64,000 nucleotides of DNA from Amycolatopsis bartoniae (GTDB lineage: Bacteria > Actinomycetota > Actinomycetes > Mycobacteriales > Pseudonocardiaceae). This document shows positions 56,797 through 64,000 of this stretch, one piece after another. Made by a program: the position numbers and the translations under genes. Under the pieces are notes generated by a model, which was given only the letters and a program-made list of their open reading frames with translations, made no database searches and was not told the origin of the DNA. Position 1 is the stretch's first letter. Each line of letters starts with the position of its first letter. The stretch covers positions 135,001 through 199,000 of the forward strand of contig NZ_JACHWH010000008.1 of the NCBI RefSeq assembly GCF_014191255.1. Direction: 5' to 3'.

Positions 56797-58178
56797 GACG
56801 CCGCGGGCTCTCCCACGGTGAACCCGCCGAGCGCGGCGAGCTTCGGCGCGAGGCTGTCCGCGTCGCCGACCACCACACCCGTGAACCGCGTCGGGGCGAA
56901 GAAGTCCAGCGCGGCCTGCGCGACCTCCTCCACCGTGACCGCCGCGAGCCGCACCGGGTGCTCCGCCAGCCACTCCGCGCCGAGCCCACCGGCCGCGAGC
57001 GCGGACAGCTGGCTGGCCAGCCCCGACTGCGAAGCCGTGGACGTCAGCAGCGAGCCGATCGCGTACTGCCGCACCGACTCGACCTCCTCCGCCGTCGGCG
57101 GCACGAGCCCGAGCCTGCCCAGCTCGTAGAAGGTCTCCAGCACGGCGGCGGCGGTGACGTCGTTCGCGGTGTCCGCGTCGACCCCGACCGTGGCCGTGCG
57201 GCCGGTGAACTCGAACCCGGAGTGCGCGCTGTACGTGTAACCCTTGTCCTCACGGATGTTCTCCACCAGCCGGGAGGAGAAGTACCCGCCGTAGGTGAGG
57301 TTCGCCAGCTGCAGTGCCGGATACCGCGGATCGGTCCGCGGCAGTGCCTGCGCGATCAGCCGGATCTGCGACTGCACCGCGCCCGCGCGCGGCACCAGCA
57401 GCACGTCCCCGCCTGCCACCAGCGGCAACGCCGGAAGCACGGACGCGGTGGTGTCCGACTGCCAGCCACCCAACGCCTCTTCCAGCCTGGACACGATCCC
57501 GTCCGGATCGAAGTCGCCGACGAGCGTCAGCACCGACCCACGCGGCAGCACCGAAGCGGCGTGCAGCGCGCGCACGGCGTCCGGCGTCACCCGCGCCACG
57601 TCCTCGGCCTGCGGCATCTCCCGCGTCACCGGGTGCTCGCCGTAGACGTGCTTGAGCAGCGCCTCGCGGGCGATCACCCGTGGCTGCGTACGCGAAACGG
57701 CCAGGCGCTCGACCAGGCGCGCCGACTCGCGGTTCACCTCGTTGTCCACATAGGACGCCGAGGTGAGCACGTCGGCCAGCACCTCGAACAACGTCGGCAG
57801 GCCACTGGCGAGCGCGCTGCCGTTGATCGACAGCCGTTCCGGGTCCACCGACGCGTTCAGCTCGCCGCCGATCAGCGCCAGCTCCGTGTCGATCCCGATC
57901 CGGTCGCGCCGCCCGGTGCCGGTGAACATCGTCTCGACGAGCACCTCGGCCGTGGCGGCGTGCAGCGGGTCCTCGCCCGCGAACGGGATCCGCAGGCGCA
58001 GCTCCACCAGCGGCACGGTCGCCTTGCGGACCGCGAGCACGCGCAGCCCGTTGCCCAGCGTGATGTCCACATGGGACAGATCCGCCGCCGCGCGCTGGTC
58101 GCCCAGCTCCGGCACCGGCCGCGGGCCCCGCGGCGTCCGGCCGATCTCCGCCGCGTCGCGATGGGTCGCAGTGCTCAC
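56793..58178 (-). CDS. M16-family peptidase, non-catalytic partner subunit
   Basis: A 461-aa insulinase-family protein without the zinc-binding HxxEH motif; the equivalent place reads EDPLHAATAEVLVETMF. It keeps the second-half motif FSSRLVENIREDKGYTYS, the R/Y pair that shapes the active site in two-subunit M16B enzymes. Together with the active subunit encoded just upstream it should form a heterodimeric clamshell peptidase, as in bacterial relatives of mitochondrial processing peptidase. It overlaps both neighbours by four bases. Confidence 0.9.
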   Translation of the reverse strand: MSTATHRDAAEIGRTPRGPRPVPELGDQRAAADLSHVDITLGNGLRVLAVRKATVPLVELRLRIPFAGEDPLHAATAEVLVETMFTGTGRRDRIGIDTELALIGGELNASVDPERLSINGSALASGLPTLFEVLADVLTSASYVDNEVNRESARLVERLAVSRTQPRVIAREALLKHVYGEHPVTREMPQAEDVARVTPDAVRALHAASVLPRGSVLTLVGDFDPDGIVSRLEEALGGWQSDTTASVLPALPLVAGGDVLLVPRAGAVQSQIRLIAQALPRTDPRYPALQLANLTYGGYFSSRLVENIREDKGYTYSAHSGFEFTGRTATVGVDADTANDVTAAAVLETFYELGRLGLVPPTAEEVESVRQYAIGSLLTSTASQSGLASQLSALAAGGLGAEWLAEHPVRLAAVTVEEVAQAALDFFAPTRFTGVVVGDADSLAPKLAALGGFTVGEPAAS

Positions 58179-59455
58179 TTGCTCTCCTCCGTGTTGGGCT
58201 CGACCAGCAGGACCGCGCGCGAGTCGGGCCGCAGGGCCTTCGCGGCCGCCGAGACGTCCGCGGCGCTGACGGCCGCCATCCGGTCGGCCAGCCGGTAGAT
58301 CAGGGACGAGTCGCCGTAGAGCAGCTCGAACGCGCCGAGGCCCAGCGTCCGCGACACCAGCCTGTCGTGCTCCGAGTGCAGGCTCGACGCCCAGCGCGCC
58401 GTGACCTTCTTCAGCTCCTGCTCGTCCGGCGGCGTCGCGGCGAGCTTCTCCAGCTCCTCGTCGATGGCGGACAGCACCCGCTCCGGCGCGACCTCCGAGG
58501 CGTGGATCGCGGTGATCGAGAACGTGTCGGGGTCGCGGGCCTCGAACGGGCCGAACAGCCCGGCGCCCGCACCGATGTCGGTGACCAGCGGCTCGCGGTG
58601 CACCAGGCGCTGCTGCAGGCGCGAGCCGTCGCCGTCGGTCAGCACGCCCGCCAGCACGAGGTTGGCCAGGTAGCCGTCGAGCTCGTTGACCGGGTCGGGC
58701 ATCCGGTAGCCCACGGCGAGCGCGGGCAGCGGCGCGTGCGGGTCCACGTGCGTGTCGCGGACCTCGCCCGAGGGCGGCGGCTCGGCGAACGAGCGCTGCG
58801 GTGGCGCGGGCCGGTGCGGCACGTCGCCGAAGTGCTTCTCGATCAGCTCACGCGCCCTGTCCGGCTCCACGTCCCCGGCGACGGTGAGGACCGCGTTCGC
58901 CGGGGAGTAGTAGGTGTCGAAGAAGGCCGCGCAGTCGTCCAGGCTCGCCTGCTCCAGGTCGGTGAAGTCACCGTAACCGTTGTGCGCGTTGGGGAACGTG
59001 GAGTACAGGACCGGGGGCAGGAGGATCCACGGGAACCCGCCGTAGGGCCGGTTCAGCACGTTGAGCCGAATCTCCTCCTTGACCACGTCGATCTGGTTGG
59101 CGAGGTTCTCCCGCGTCAGCTTCGGCGCGCGCATCCGGTCGGCTTCGAGGAACAGCGCGCGCTCCAGCGCCGCCGAGGGCAGGACCTCGTAGTAGTCGGT
59201 GTAGTCCGGGTGCGTCGACCCGTTGAACGTGCCGCCGCTGGACTGCACCAGCTTGAAGTGCGCCAGCTTTTCGAGGCTCTCGCTGCCCTGGAACATCAGG
59301 TGCTCGAACAGGTGCGCGAACCCGGTGCGCCCCTCCGGCTCCGAGCGGAAGCCCACGTCGTAGTGCACGGAGACGCCGACCACGGGCGCGGTCGGGTCCG
59401 GCGCCACCACGACGCGCAGACCGTTGTCCAGGGTGAAGCGCGAGTTCTCGGGCAT
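58175..59455 (-). CDS. M16-family zinc peptidase, catalytic subunit
   Basis: A 426-aa insulinase-family peptidase with the inverted zinc motif HLFEH (His48, Glu51, His52) and a downstream Glu in the ADRMRAPKLTRENLANQIDVVKEEIR segment. No signal peptide is seen, so it is cytoplasmic. It is the first gene of an operon running into the inactive M16 subunit, nudC and the DUF2568 gene, with ATGA/GTGA overlaps throughout. The likely role is breakdown of peptides by the heterodimer. Confidence 0.93.
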   Translation of the reverse strand: MPENSRFTLDNGLRVVVAPDPTAPVVGVSVHYDVGFRSEPEGRTGFAHLFEHLMFQGSESLEKLAHFKLVQSSGGTFNGSTHPDYTDYYEVLPSAALERALFLEADRMRAPKLTRENLANQIDVVKEEIRLNVLNRPYGGFPWILLPPVLYSTFPNAHNGYGDFTDLEQASLDDCAAFFDTYYSPANAVLTVAGDVEPDRARELIEKHFGDVPHRPAPPQRSFAEPPPSGEVRDTHVDPHAPLPALAVGYRMPDPVNELDGYLANLVLAGVLTDGDGSRLQQRLVHREPLVTDIGAGAGLFGPFEARDPDTFSITAIHASEVAPERVLSAIDEELEKLAATPPDEQELKKVTARWASSLHSEHDRLVSRTLGLGAFELLYGDSSLIYRLADRMAAVSAADVSAAAKALRPDSRAVLLVEPNTEESK

Positions 59456-59613
59456 GCGGCCACTCTACGGCCAACCGGCCCACCCCGGCCGGGGGATCAC
59501 CGGGCGGGAAGGTGCGCGCCGCGGACGATCTTCGCGTTTTCCGCCGGTGCCCCCGCGCGGACCCTCTATGCTGCGAGGCGCACGCTTCGAAACCTCCGGG
59601 AGACCATGCGGCG

Positions 59614-60654
59614 ATGAGCCAACCGCCACCAGGCCACTGGCCGCCGCCGTGGGGTCCGTACCCGCCGCGGCCGCCGATGCCGCCCCCGCCGAAGAAGCAC
59701 ACCGGCGCCGTCGTGGCCGGGGTGCTCGCCGGGGTCGTGGTGCTGGCGGTGACGCTCGTGGTCACGCTGACGGCCGGCTCGTCCGGGTCCAGCACGGCGG
59801 CGTCGTCGAACACGATCCCGACGCTGACGTTCTCCTCCACCCCGTCGAGCTCGTCACGGCTGCCGACGTCCCGGAGCACGACCTCCTCGTCGAGCCGGTC
59901 CAGTTCGTCGCCGTCACCGACGTCGAGCGAGCCGCGCAAGATCTACACCCTTGCCGACCACCCGCTGCTGGCGAATCCGAACGCCGGGCTCGCCAACGCG
60001 CCGTGCGACGTGCCGGGCTGGCCGAGCAGCCCGGCGGCGTCGCAGGCGTTCTTCACCGCGGCCGCGCAGTGCCTCAACGCGCGCTGGGGCCAGGTGCTGA
60101 ACGCGATGAACCTGCCGTTCCACCCGCCGCAGCTGGAGTTCCCCACCGGTTCGAGCTTCACGAGCGAGTGCGGCACGATCGACGTCGGCGTCACCACCGC
60201 GGCGTACTACTGCAAGGACCACCTGTACGTGCCCTACCGCGGGCTGCAGACCGACCAGTACGGCGACAAGCCGGGCGTGTACCTGGCGCTGTTCGCGCAC
60301 GAATACGGCCACCACGTGCAGGACCTGGTGGGGCTGATGGACGCGGCGTGGGACGTCATCTACGCCGACGGGCAGAACAGCCCGGACGGCCTGGAGATGT
60401 CGCGCCGCAAGGAGTTGCAGGCCCAGTGCTTCTCGGGCATGTTCCTCGGCTCGACGGCCAACCACGGCGGCACGGTGACGCAGCAGGTGTTCGACGTGGC
60501 GTGGAACGATCAGGAAACCCGCGGCGACAACACGTCCGGCAGTCACGACCACGGCACCAACGCGCACTACGCGGCCTGGTGGCGCAAGGGCGCGGAGAGC
60601 GACCGGCTGGCGCAGTGCAACACCTTCGCGGCCCCGTCGAGCGAGGTCAGTTAG
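59614..60654 (+). CDS. Membrane-anchored neutral zinc metallopeptidase (YpfJ-like)
   Basis: A 346-aa protein. A Pro-rich cytoplasmic start is followed by one membrane helix (AVVAGVLAGVVVLAVTLVVTL, residues about 30-50), a Ser/Thr-rich linker, and an extracellular metallopeptidase domain with HEYGHH (His229, Glu230, His233) and the family segments AYYCKDHLYVPY and RRKELQAQCFSGMFLGS. This matches the YpfJ/neutral zinc metallopeptidase family (PF04228). Several cysteines suggest disulphides. ATG 59614 is the chosen start. Its stop overlaps that of the convergent epoxide hydrolase. Confidence 0.9.
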   Translation: MSQPPPGHWPPPWGPYPPRPPMPPPPKKHTGAVVAGVLAGVVVLAVTLVVTLTAGSSGSSTAASSNTIPTLTFSSTPSSSSRLPTSRSTTSSSSRSSSSPSPTSSEPRKIYTLADHPLLANPNAGLANAPCDVPGWPSSPAASQAFFTAAAQCLNARWGQVLNAMNLPFHPPQLEFPTGSSFTSECGTIDVGVTTAAYYCKDHLYVPYRGLQTDQYGDKPGVYLALFAHEYGHHVQDLVGLMDAAWDVIYADGQNSPDGLEMSRRKELQAQCFSGMFLGSTANHGGTVTQQVFDVAWNDQETRGDNTSGSHDHGTNAHYAAWWRKGAESDRLAQCNTFAAPSSEVS

Positions 60655-61697
60655 GACTGCGTACCGAGCTCGACCGCGCGGTGCACGTCGGCGGCGTAGG
60701 CCTCGGGCTGTTCCCAGGCGGCGAAGTGGCCGCCCGCGGGGTGTGCCACGTACTCGCGGACGTTCAGGAACACCTCGGCGTAGCTTCTCGGCTCCGGTTT
60801 GGTGTCGTGGGCGAACACCGAGAGCACCGTCGGCGTCTCGATCCGGGCCGGGAGGGCGGCCGGTTCGGTGTAGGTGGCGAACGACGTACCGATCGTGCCG
60901 GTGACCCAGTAGGCCGTGACCCAGGTGAGCAGCTCGTCCGGGGTGAAGGCCGATTCGCCGGACCAGGACTCCAGTTTCTCGACGAGCCATGCCGCGAGAC
61001 CGGCGGGCGAGTCGCCGAGGGCGACGGCGAGCGTGTTCGGCCGCGTCGACTGCTCGGCGATGTACCCGCCATCGGTGCGGAACCACTGCGCCGCCCGGGC
61101 GAGGTACGCCGCCGCGTCGGGCGCGAGCCGCGCCGGATCCACCGCGAACGCGTGCTGCGGGGCGACGTTCGTGAGGTGCAGGGAGGCCACCCGGTCTGGG
61201 TGTTCGCCCGCGAGGACCTCCGCGACGGCACCACCCACGTCTCCGCCGGACAGGGTGTACCGCGAGTACCCCAGCTCATCGAGGGCGTCCGCGACGACCC
61301 GCACGATCCGGTTGACGGACATCCCGGGCGCGGTGAGCGGAGCCGCGAACGGGAAGCCCGGCAACGCGGGAACCACCACGTGCACGTCCGCGAGCAGGGG
61401 CAGCACGCGCTCGAACCGCAACACCGAGTCCGGCCAGCCGTGCAGCAGCACGACCACCGGCGCACCGGGATCCGCGGACCGCTGGTGGATCATCCGCAGC
61501 TCGGTGTCGCCCGCCCCCGCCGTCACCCACGGGAACGCCCGGATGCGGCGTTCGTGCACGTCCCAGTCGTAGGCGTTCGCCCAGTGTTCGAGCAGGCCGT
61601 CGAGGTGGGCGCCGTCGGTGCCGCGCGTGCTGTCGTCGCGCCACGGAGTCGCGACGCGCCGCGTCCGCCGGATTCGTTCCCGCAGTTCAGGTGTCAT
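60651..61697 (-). CDS. Epoxide hydrolase-like alpha/beta-hydrolase
   Basis: A 348-aa enzyme of the epoxide-hydrolase N-terminal-domain group. It has the N-terminal EHN region (LRERIRRTRRVATPWRDDS; RIRAFPWV), the oxyanion HGWPDS, the nucleophile Asp in LSGGDVGGAVAEVL, and a catalytic His in HPAGGHFAAWEQPEAY. It would open epoxides to diols. ATG 61697 lies inside the 42-bp palindrome shared with the divergent TetR gene, so the mRNA may be leaderless. The TetR protein very likely represses it. Confidence 0.88.
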   Translation of the reverse strand: MTPELRERIRRTRRVATPWRDDSTRGTDGAHLDGLLEHWANAYDWDVHERRIRAFPWVTAGAGDTELRMIHQRSADPGAPVVVLLHGWPDSVLRFERVLPLLADVHVVVPALPGFPFAAPLTAPGMSVNRIVRVVADALDELGYSRYTLSGGDVGGAVAEVLAGEHPDRVASLHLTNVAPQHAFAVDPARLAPDAAAYLARAAQWFRTDGGYIAEQSTRPNTLAVALGDSPAGLAAWLVEKLESWSGESAFTPDELLTWVTAYWVTGTIGTSFATYTEPAALPARIETPTVLSVFAHDTKPEPRSYAEVFLNVREYVAHPAGGHFAAWEQPEAYAADVHRAVELGTQS

Positions 61698-61737
61698 GTG
61701 TACGACCATACACATCAATGTGTATGGTCGTACACAT
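61696..61737. promoter_or_regulatory. Perfect 42-bp palindrome holding both divergent starts
   Basis: ATGTGTACGACCATACACAT (61696-61715) and its exact complement (61718-61737) flank a two-base centre. Both divergent start codons fall at its ends. On each strand the same TATGGT precedes the ATG by seven bases (TATGGTCGTACACATG), as expected for -10 boxes of leaderless transcripts. It is the clear operator of the TetR protein. Confidence 0.85.
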
Positions 61738-62302
61738 GATTTCCCGTGATGCTGCGGCGACCAGGCAGCGGATCCTGGAACACGCGCGACGGCAGTTCGC
61801 CCGGCACGGGTACACGACGGTCACGGTCAAGGGCGTGGCCGACGCGGCCGGGGTGTCGCCCAACCTGATCACGCGCTACTTCGGCGGCAAGGACGGCCTT
61901 TTCCTGGCGGCGGCCCGGGTGGAGATCCCGGTCGCGGACTCCATCCACGGCGACCGTGCCGGCCTTGGCGCGCGCCTCGCGGCGAGCATCGTCCAGCGCT
62001 GGCTCGGTGCCCACGGGGAGGATCCGCTGCTCGTGCTGCAACGCGCGTCCGGCGAGCGCCCGGAGGCGGCGGAGGCGCTGGCCGCCTTCCTCGACACGAA
62101 CTCGCTGGAGCCGCTGCACCGCTACCTGCGCGACAGCGGCCTGGCCGACGCGGAGGCCCGTGACCGAGCCGCGGCGATCGACGCCTTCGTGCTCGGGGTC
62201 TCGACCCGCCGCCGGATCCTGCGTGCCGAACTGGGCGACCCCGCCGCTCTCGAAGCCTGGCTGGGCGCCACCATCCAACGCCTGGCAGACGGGTTGGGCT
62301 AA
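61736..62302 (+). CDS. TetR-family repressor
   Basis: A 188-aa regulator with a TetR DNA-binding domain (TVKGVADAAGVSPNLITRYFGGKDGL, around residues 25-50, given whole only as its key part VADAAGVSPNLITRYF). It is divergent from an epoxide hydrolase. ATG 61736 lies at the edge of the 42-bp palindrome and lacks a ribosome-binding site, consistent with a leaderless mRNA. In-frame ATGs at 61718 and 61724 would lie inside the palindrome. It ends in a four-base overlap with the convergent RDD gene. Confidence 0.88.
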   Translation: MISRDAAATRQRILEHARRQFARHGYTTVTVKGVADAAGVSPNLITRYFGGKDGLFLAAARVEIPVADSIHGDRAGLGARLAASIVQRWLGAHGEDPLLVLQRASGERPEAAEALAAFLDTNSLEPLHRYLRDSGLADAEARDRAAAIDAFVLGVSTRRRILRAELGDPAALEAWLGATIQRLADGLG

Positions 62303-63057
62303 CCGCCGAACGGCCCGGCGGCGCGCCTGCGCCGCTCCGCCAGCACCGCCATCAGATACGCCCACACCGGGGCGCCCGGTGGCACCGGGGCGCCGATCCG
62401 CGCCGCGACCTCCTGCGCGAGGCTCTGGCCCAGGTGCTCCCGCGCGTCCTCCCGCAGCGACTGGTAGCGCGCCAGGTACTGCCGCACCGCCAGCGCCAGG
62501 TCGTCGGTCAGGCCGGTCAGGTCCAGGCCCGCGGCCCAGGACGCGAGCGGCGGCGGCATCTCGATGTCCGGCGCGGCGACCTCCGGCGCGTGCTCCTGCA
62601 CCACCACGGTGCCGGCCAGGAAGTCGCCCACCCGCTTCGACTTCTCCGACACCAGCGACACCACCATCGCCACCGCGCCCCACACGAACGCGGGCCCGAA
62701 GTCGACCACCGCGCCCGCCAGTCCCCGCGTCAGCGCGTGCCGGAACCGGATCGGCCCGCCGTCGTCCCGCACCACGCGCAGCCCGAACGCCGCCTTGCCC
62801 GGCGTCCGCCCGCGGGTGAGCGTCTCGCACAACACCGGATAACCGACGCGCACGAGTACCAGCAGCGACAACAGGATCGCGGCGGCGGCCGCCCCGTCGT
62901 CGGGCCCCGCGAAGACCACCACGAGCAGCCCGGCGACCAGGATCACCACCTGGATGATCACGTCGATGGCGAACGCGAGCGCGCGGCTGGCCAGCCGGGC
63001 CAGGCGCAGGTCCAGTACCACGGCGTCGCCGGTCACCAGATCGGGTTCGGGATGCAC
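62299..63057 (-). CDS. RDD-family membrane protein
   Basis: A 252-aa protein with the RDD signature: LASRALAFAIDVIIQVV in the first helix and TRGRTPGKAAFGLRVVRDDGGPI after the second. Helices near residues 27-50, 60-78 and 115-135 make an RDD core. The C-terminal 90 residues are soluble and helical (LALAVRQYLARYQSLREDAREHL). In actinobacteria such genes often pair with a SpoIIM-like membrane gene, as here (divergent, 23 bp away). The function is not established; transport or sporulation roles are proposed for relatives. Confidence 0.85.
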   Translation of the reverse strand: MHPEPDLVTGDAVVLDLRLARLASRALAFAIDVIIQVVILVAGLLVVVFAGPDDGAAAAAILLSLLVLVRVGYPVLCETLTRGRTPGKAAFGLRVVRDDGGPIRFRHALTRGLAGAVVDFGPAFVWGAVAMVVSLVSEKSKRVGDFLAGTVVVQEHAPEVAAPDIEMPPPLASWAAGLDLTGLTDDLALAVRQYLARYQSLREDAREHLGQSLAQEVAARIGAPVPPGAPVWAYLMAVLAERRRRAAGPFGG

Positions 63058-63080
63058 CCGGCAACTGTAGTCTGAGCCGC

Positions 63081-64000
63081 GTGGACGTCGATCTGTTCGT
63101 CGCGGCCCACCGCGCCGAATGGGAGCGGCTGGCCGACCTGCTCGACCGCCGCCGCCTGCGCGGCCCCGAGGCGGACGAGCTGATCACGTTGTACCAGCGC
63201 ACGGCGACCCACCTGTCGGTCGTGCGGTCGTCGGCGCCCGATCCCGCCCTGCTGTCCCGGCTTTCGTCACTGGTCACCCGCGCCCGTTCCGCCGTCACCG
63301 GCACGCACAACCCGGCGTGGCGCGAGGTCGGGCTGTTCTTCGCGCAGCGCTTTCCCGCCGCCGTCTACCGCGCCCGCCGCTGGTGGCTGTCCACCGCGCT
63401 GGTCACGATCGTGGTGAGCGCGCTGCTCGCCGCGTGGGTCGCGACCGACGCGCACGTGCGGGCGAGCATCGCCGCGCCGGAGCAGATCCGGCAGCTCACC
63501 GAGCCCGGCGGCGAGTTCGAGACGTACTACTCGGCCAACCCGGCGAGCTCGTTCGCCGCGCAGGTGTGGACGAACAACGCGTGGGTCGCGGCGACGTGCC
63601 TGTTCTTCGGTGTCCTGCTGGGGCTTCCGGTGCTGTACGCGTTGTGGGCCAACGCGGCGAACGTCGGCGTCAGCGCGGGCCTGATGAGCGCGGCCGGGCG
63701 GCTCGACATCTTCTTCGGCCTGATCACCCCGCACGGCCTGCTGGAGCTGACGGCGGTGTTCGTCGCCGCGGGCACCGGGCTGCGGCTGGGCTGGGCGGTG
63801 GTCGCCCCGGGCCCGCGCAGCCGTGCGGCGGCGCTGGCGCAGGAGGGGCGCGCGACGGCGGCGATGGCGCTCGGGCTCGCGTGCGTGCTGCTGGTGTCCG
63901 GGGTGATCGAGGCTTTCGTGACCCCGTCCGGACTGCCGACGTGGGCGCGGATCGGGATCGGCGCGGTGGCCGAAATCCTGTTCCTGGCGTACGTGTTCGT
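63081..64000 (+). CDS. Stage II sporulation protein M-like membrane protein, 3' end outside window
   Basis: 306 codons are visible; the gene runs off the right edge. The N-terminus VDVDLFVAAHRAEWERLADLLDRRRLRGPEADEL (read here in parts) and the segments LITLYQRTATHLSVVRS and ALWANAANVGVSAGLM match the SpoIIM/DUF95 family. There are about five hydrophobic helices so far. GTG 63081 is the start. It is divergent from the RDD-protein gene with a 23-bp gap, a combination found across actinobacteria next to DUF58/MoxR-type genes, which may follow beyond the window. Confidence 0.85.
   Translation, partial: MDVDLFVAAHRAEWERLADLLDRRRLRGPEADELITLYQRTATHLSVVRSSAPDPALLSRLSSLVTRARSAVTGTHNPAWREVGLFFAQRFPAAVYRARRWWLSTALVTIVVSALLAAWVATDAHVRASIAAPEQIRQLTEPGGEFETYYSANPASSFAAQVWTNNAWVAATCLFFGVLLGLPVLYALWANAANVGVSAGLMSAAGRLDIFFGLITPHGLLELTAVFVAAGTGLRLGWAVVAPGPRSRAAALAQEGRATAAMALGLACVLLVSGVIEAFVTPSGLPTWARIGIGAVAEILFLAYVF

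Noticed and set aside
1-64000. CRISPR arrays, tRNA genes and rRNA genes
   Set aside because: No regularly spaced direct repeats with unique spacers, no cloverleaf-like segments with TTCGAAT-type arms, and no rRNA blocks were seen by eye.

Overview
The window is 64 kb of very GC-rich DNA with long GC3-biased genes, frequent GTG and TTG starts, ATGA/GTGA stop-start overlaps, many TetR, GntR and AraC regulators, a SecA2, a fused RNase HI/phosphatase and an actinobacterial-type RNase P RNA. This points to a filamentous actinomycete, most likely of the Pseudonocardiaceae (Amycolatopsis-like). The genus is inferred from gene content and style, not from a marker gene. Most of the window reads as ordinary chromosome. 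It has one insertion sequence, one degenerate minisatellite tract and one operon related to type IV secretion.

Layout. 1-7.4 kb: end of an MFS transporter gene, a divergent GlxA-type regulator, an LppX/LprG-like lipoprotein, a TetR/hydrolase pair with two clear operators, and two tandem secreted S33 peptidases. 7.5-18 kb: secA2, nadE, a 1.1-kb gene-free repeat tract, AraC regulator, ogt, DinB-like protein, panB, CtaG-like protein and uppP. 18-25 kb: a polyamine-type ABC transporter operon with an aldehyde dehydrogenase, divergent from a GntR regulator and a soluble Cache-domain protein. 25-32 kb: a cytoplasmic B12-binding-like protein, DUF4326, an RNB nuclease, a CooC/MinD-like ATPase with an unknown partner, a TetR gene with a 56-bp palindrome facing a truncated oxidoreductase, and a DHA2 exporter.

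32.2-41.5 kb (minus strand): seven tightly packed genes forming a VirB2/B3/B4/B6/B8/B1-like series plus a 667-aa Pro/Ala-rich protein. No relaxase or VirD4/TcpA coupling protein lies next to it, so it may be a secretion or envelope/differentiation machine rather than a conjugation module. A 61-bp element in front of the operon recurs, 77% identical, in front of a 43-aa membrane-peptide gene 0.7 kb away.

42-53.7 kb: rnpB, an SLC13 permease, RNase HI/phosphatase, zinc-ribbon coiled-coil protein, Nif3-like protein, a 32-aa metallothionein-like gene with 8 cysteines, a low-molecular-weight phosphatase, a fructosamine-kinase-like protein, SURF1, CobD, and a gluconate regulon (gntR divergent from gntK-gntP with twin operators). 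53.8-55.5 kb: an IS110-family element with a long non-coding 5' end that could hold a bridge RNA, followed by a foldback repeat. 55.4-64 kb: DUF2568 protein, NudC with an eroded zinc ribbon, a paired M16 peptidase (one active, one inactive), a YpfJ-like metallopeptidase, an epoxide hydrolase and a TetR gene whose start codons both lie in one 42-bp palindrome, an RDD protein and a partial SpoIIM-like protein.

How the parts relate. Several units are self-contained metabolic switches: gluconate, polyamine/GABA, the hydrolase/TetR pairs and the epoxide hydrolase/TetR pair. They carry visible operators between divergent genes. The least explained items are the VirB-like operon with its shared upstream element, the Cys-rich peptide, the ATPase/unknown pair behind a Fur-family-like palindrome, and the IS110 5' region.
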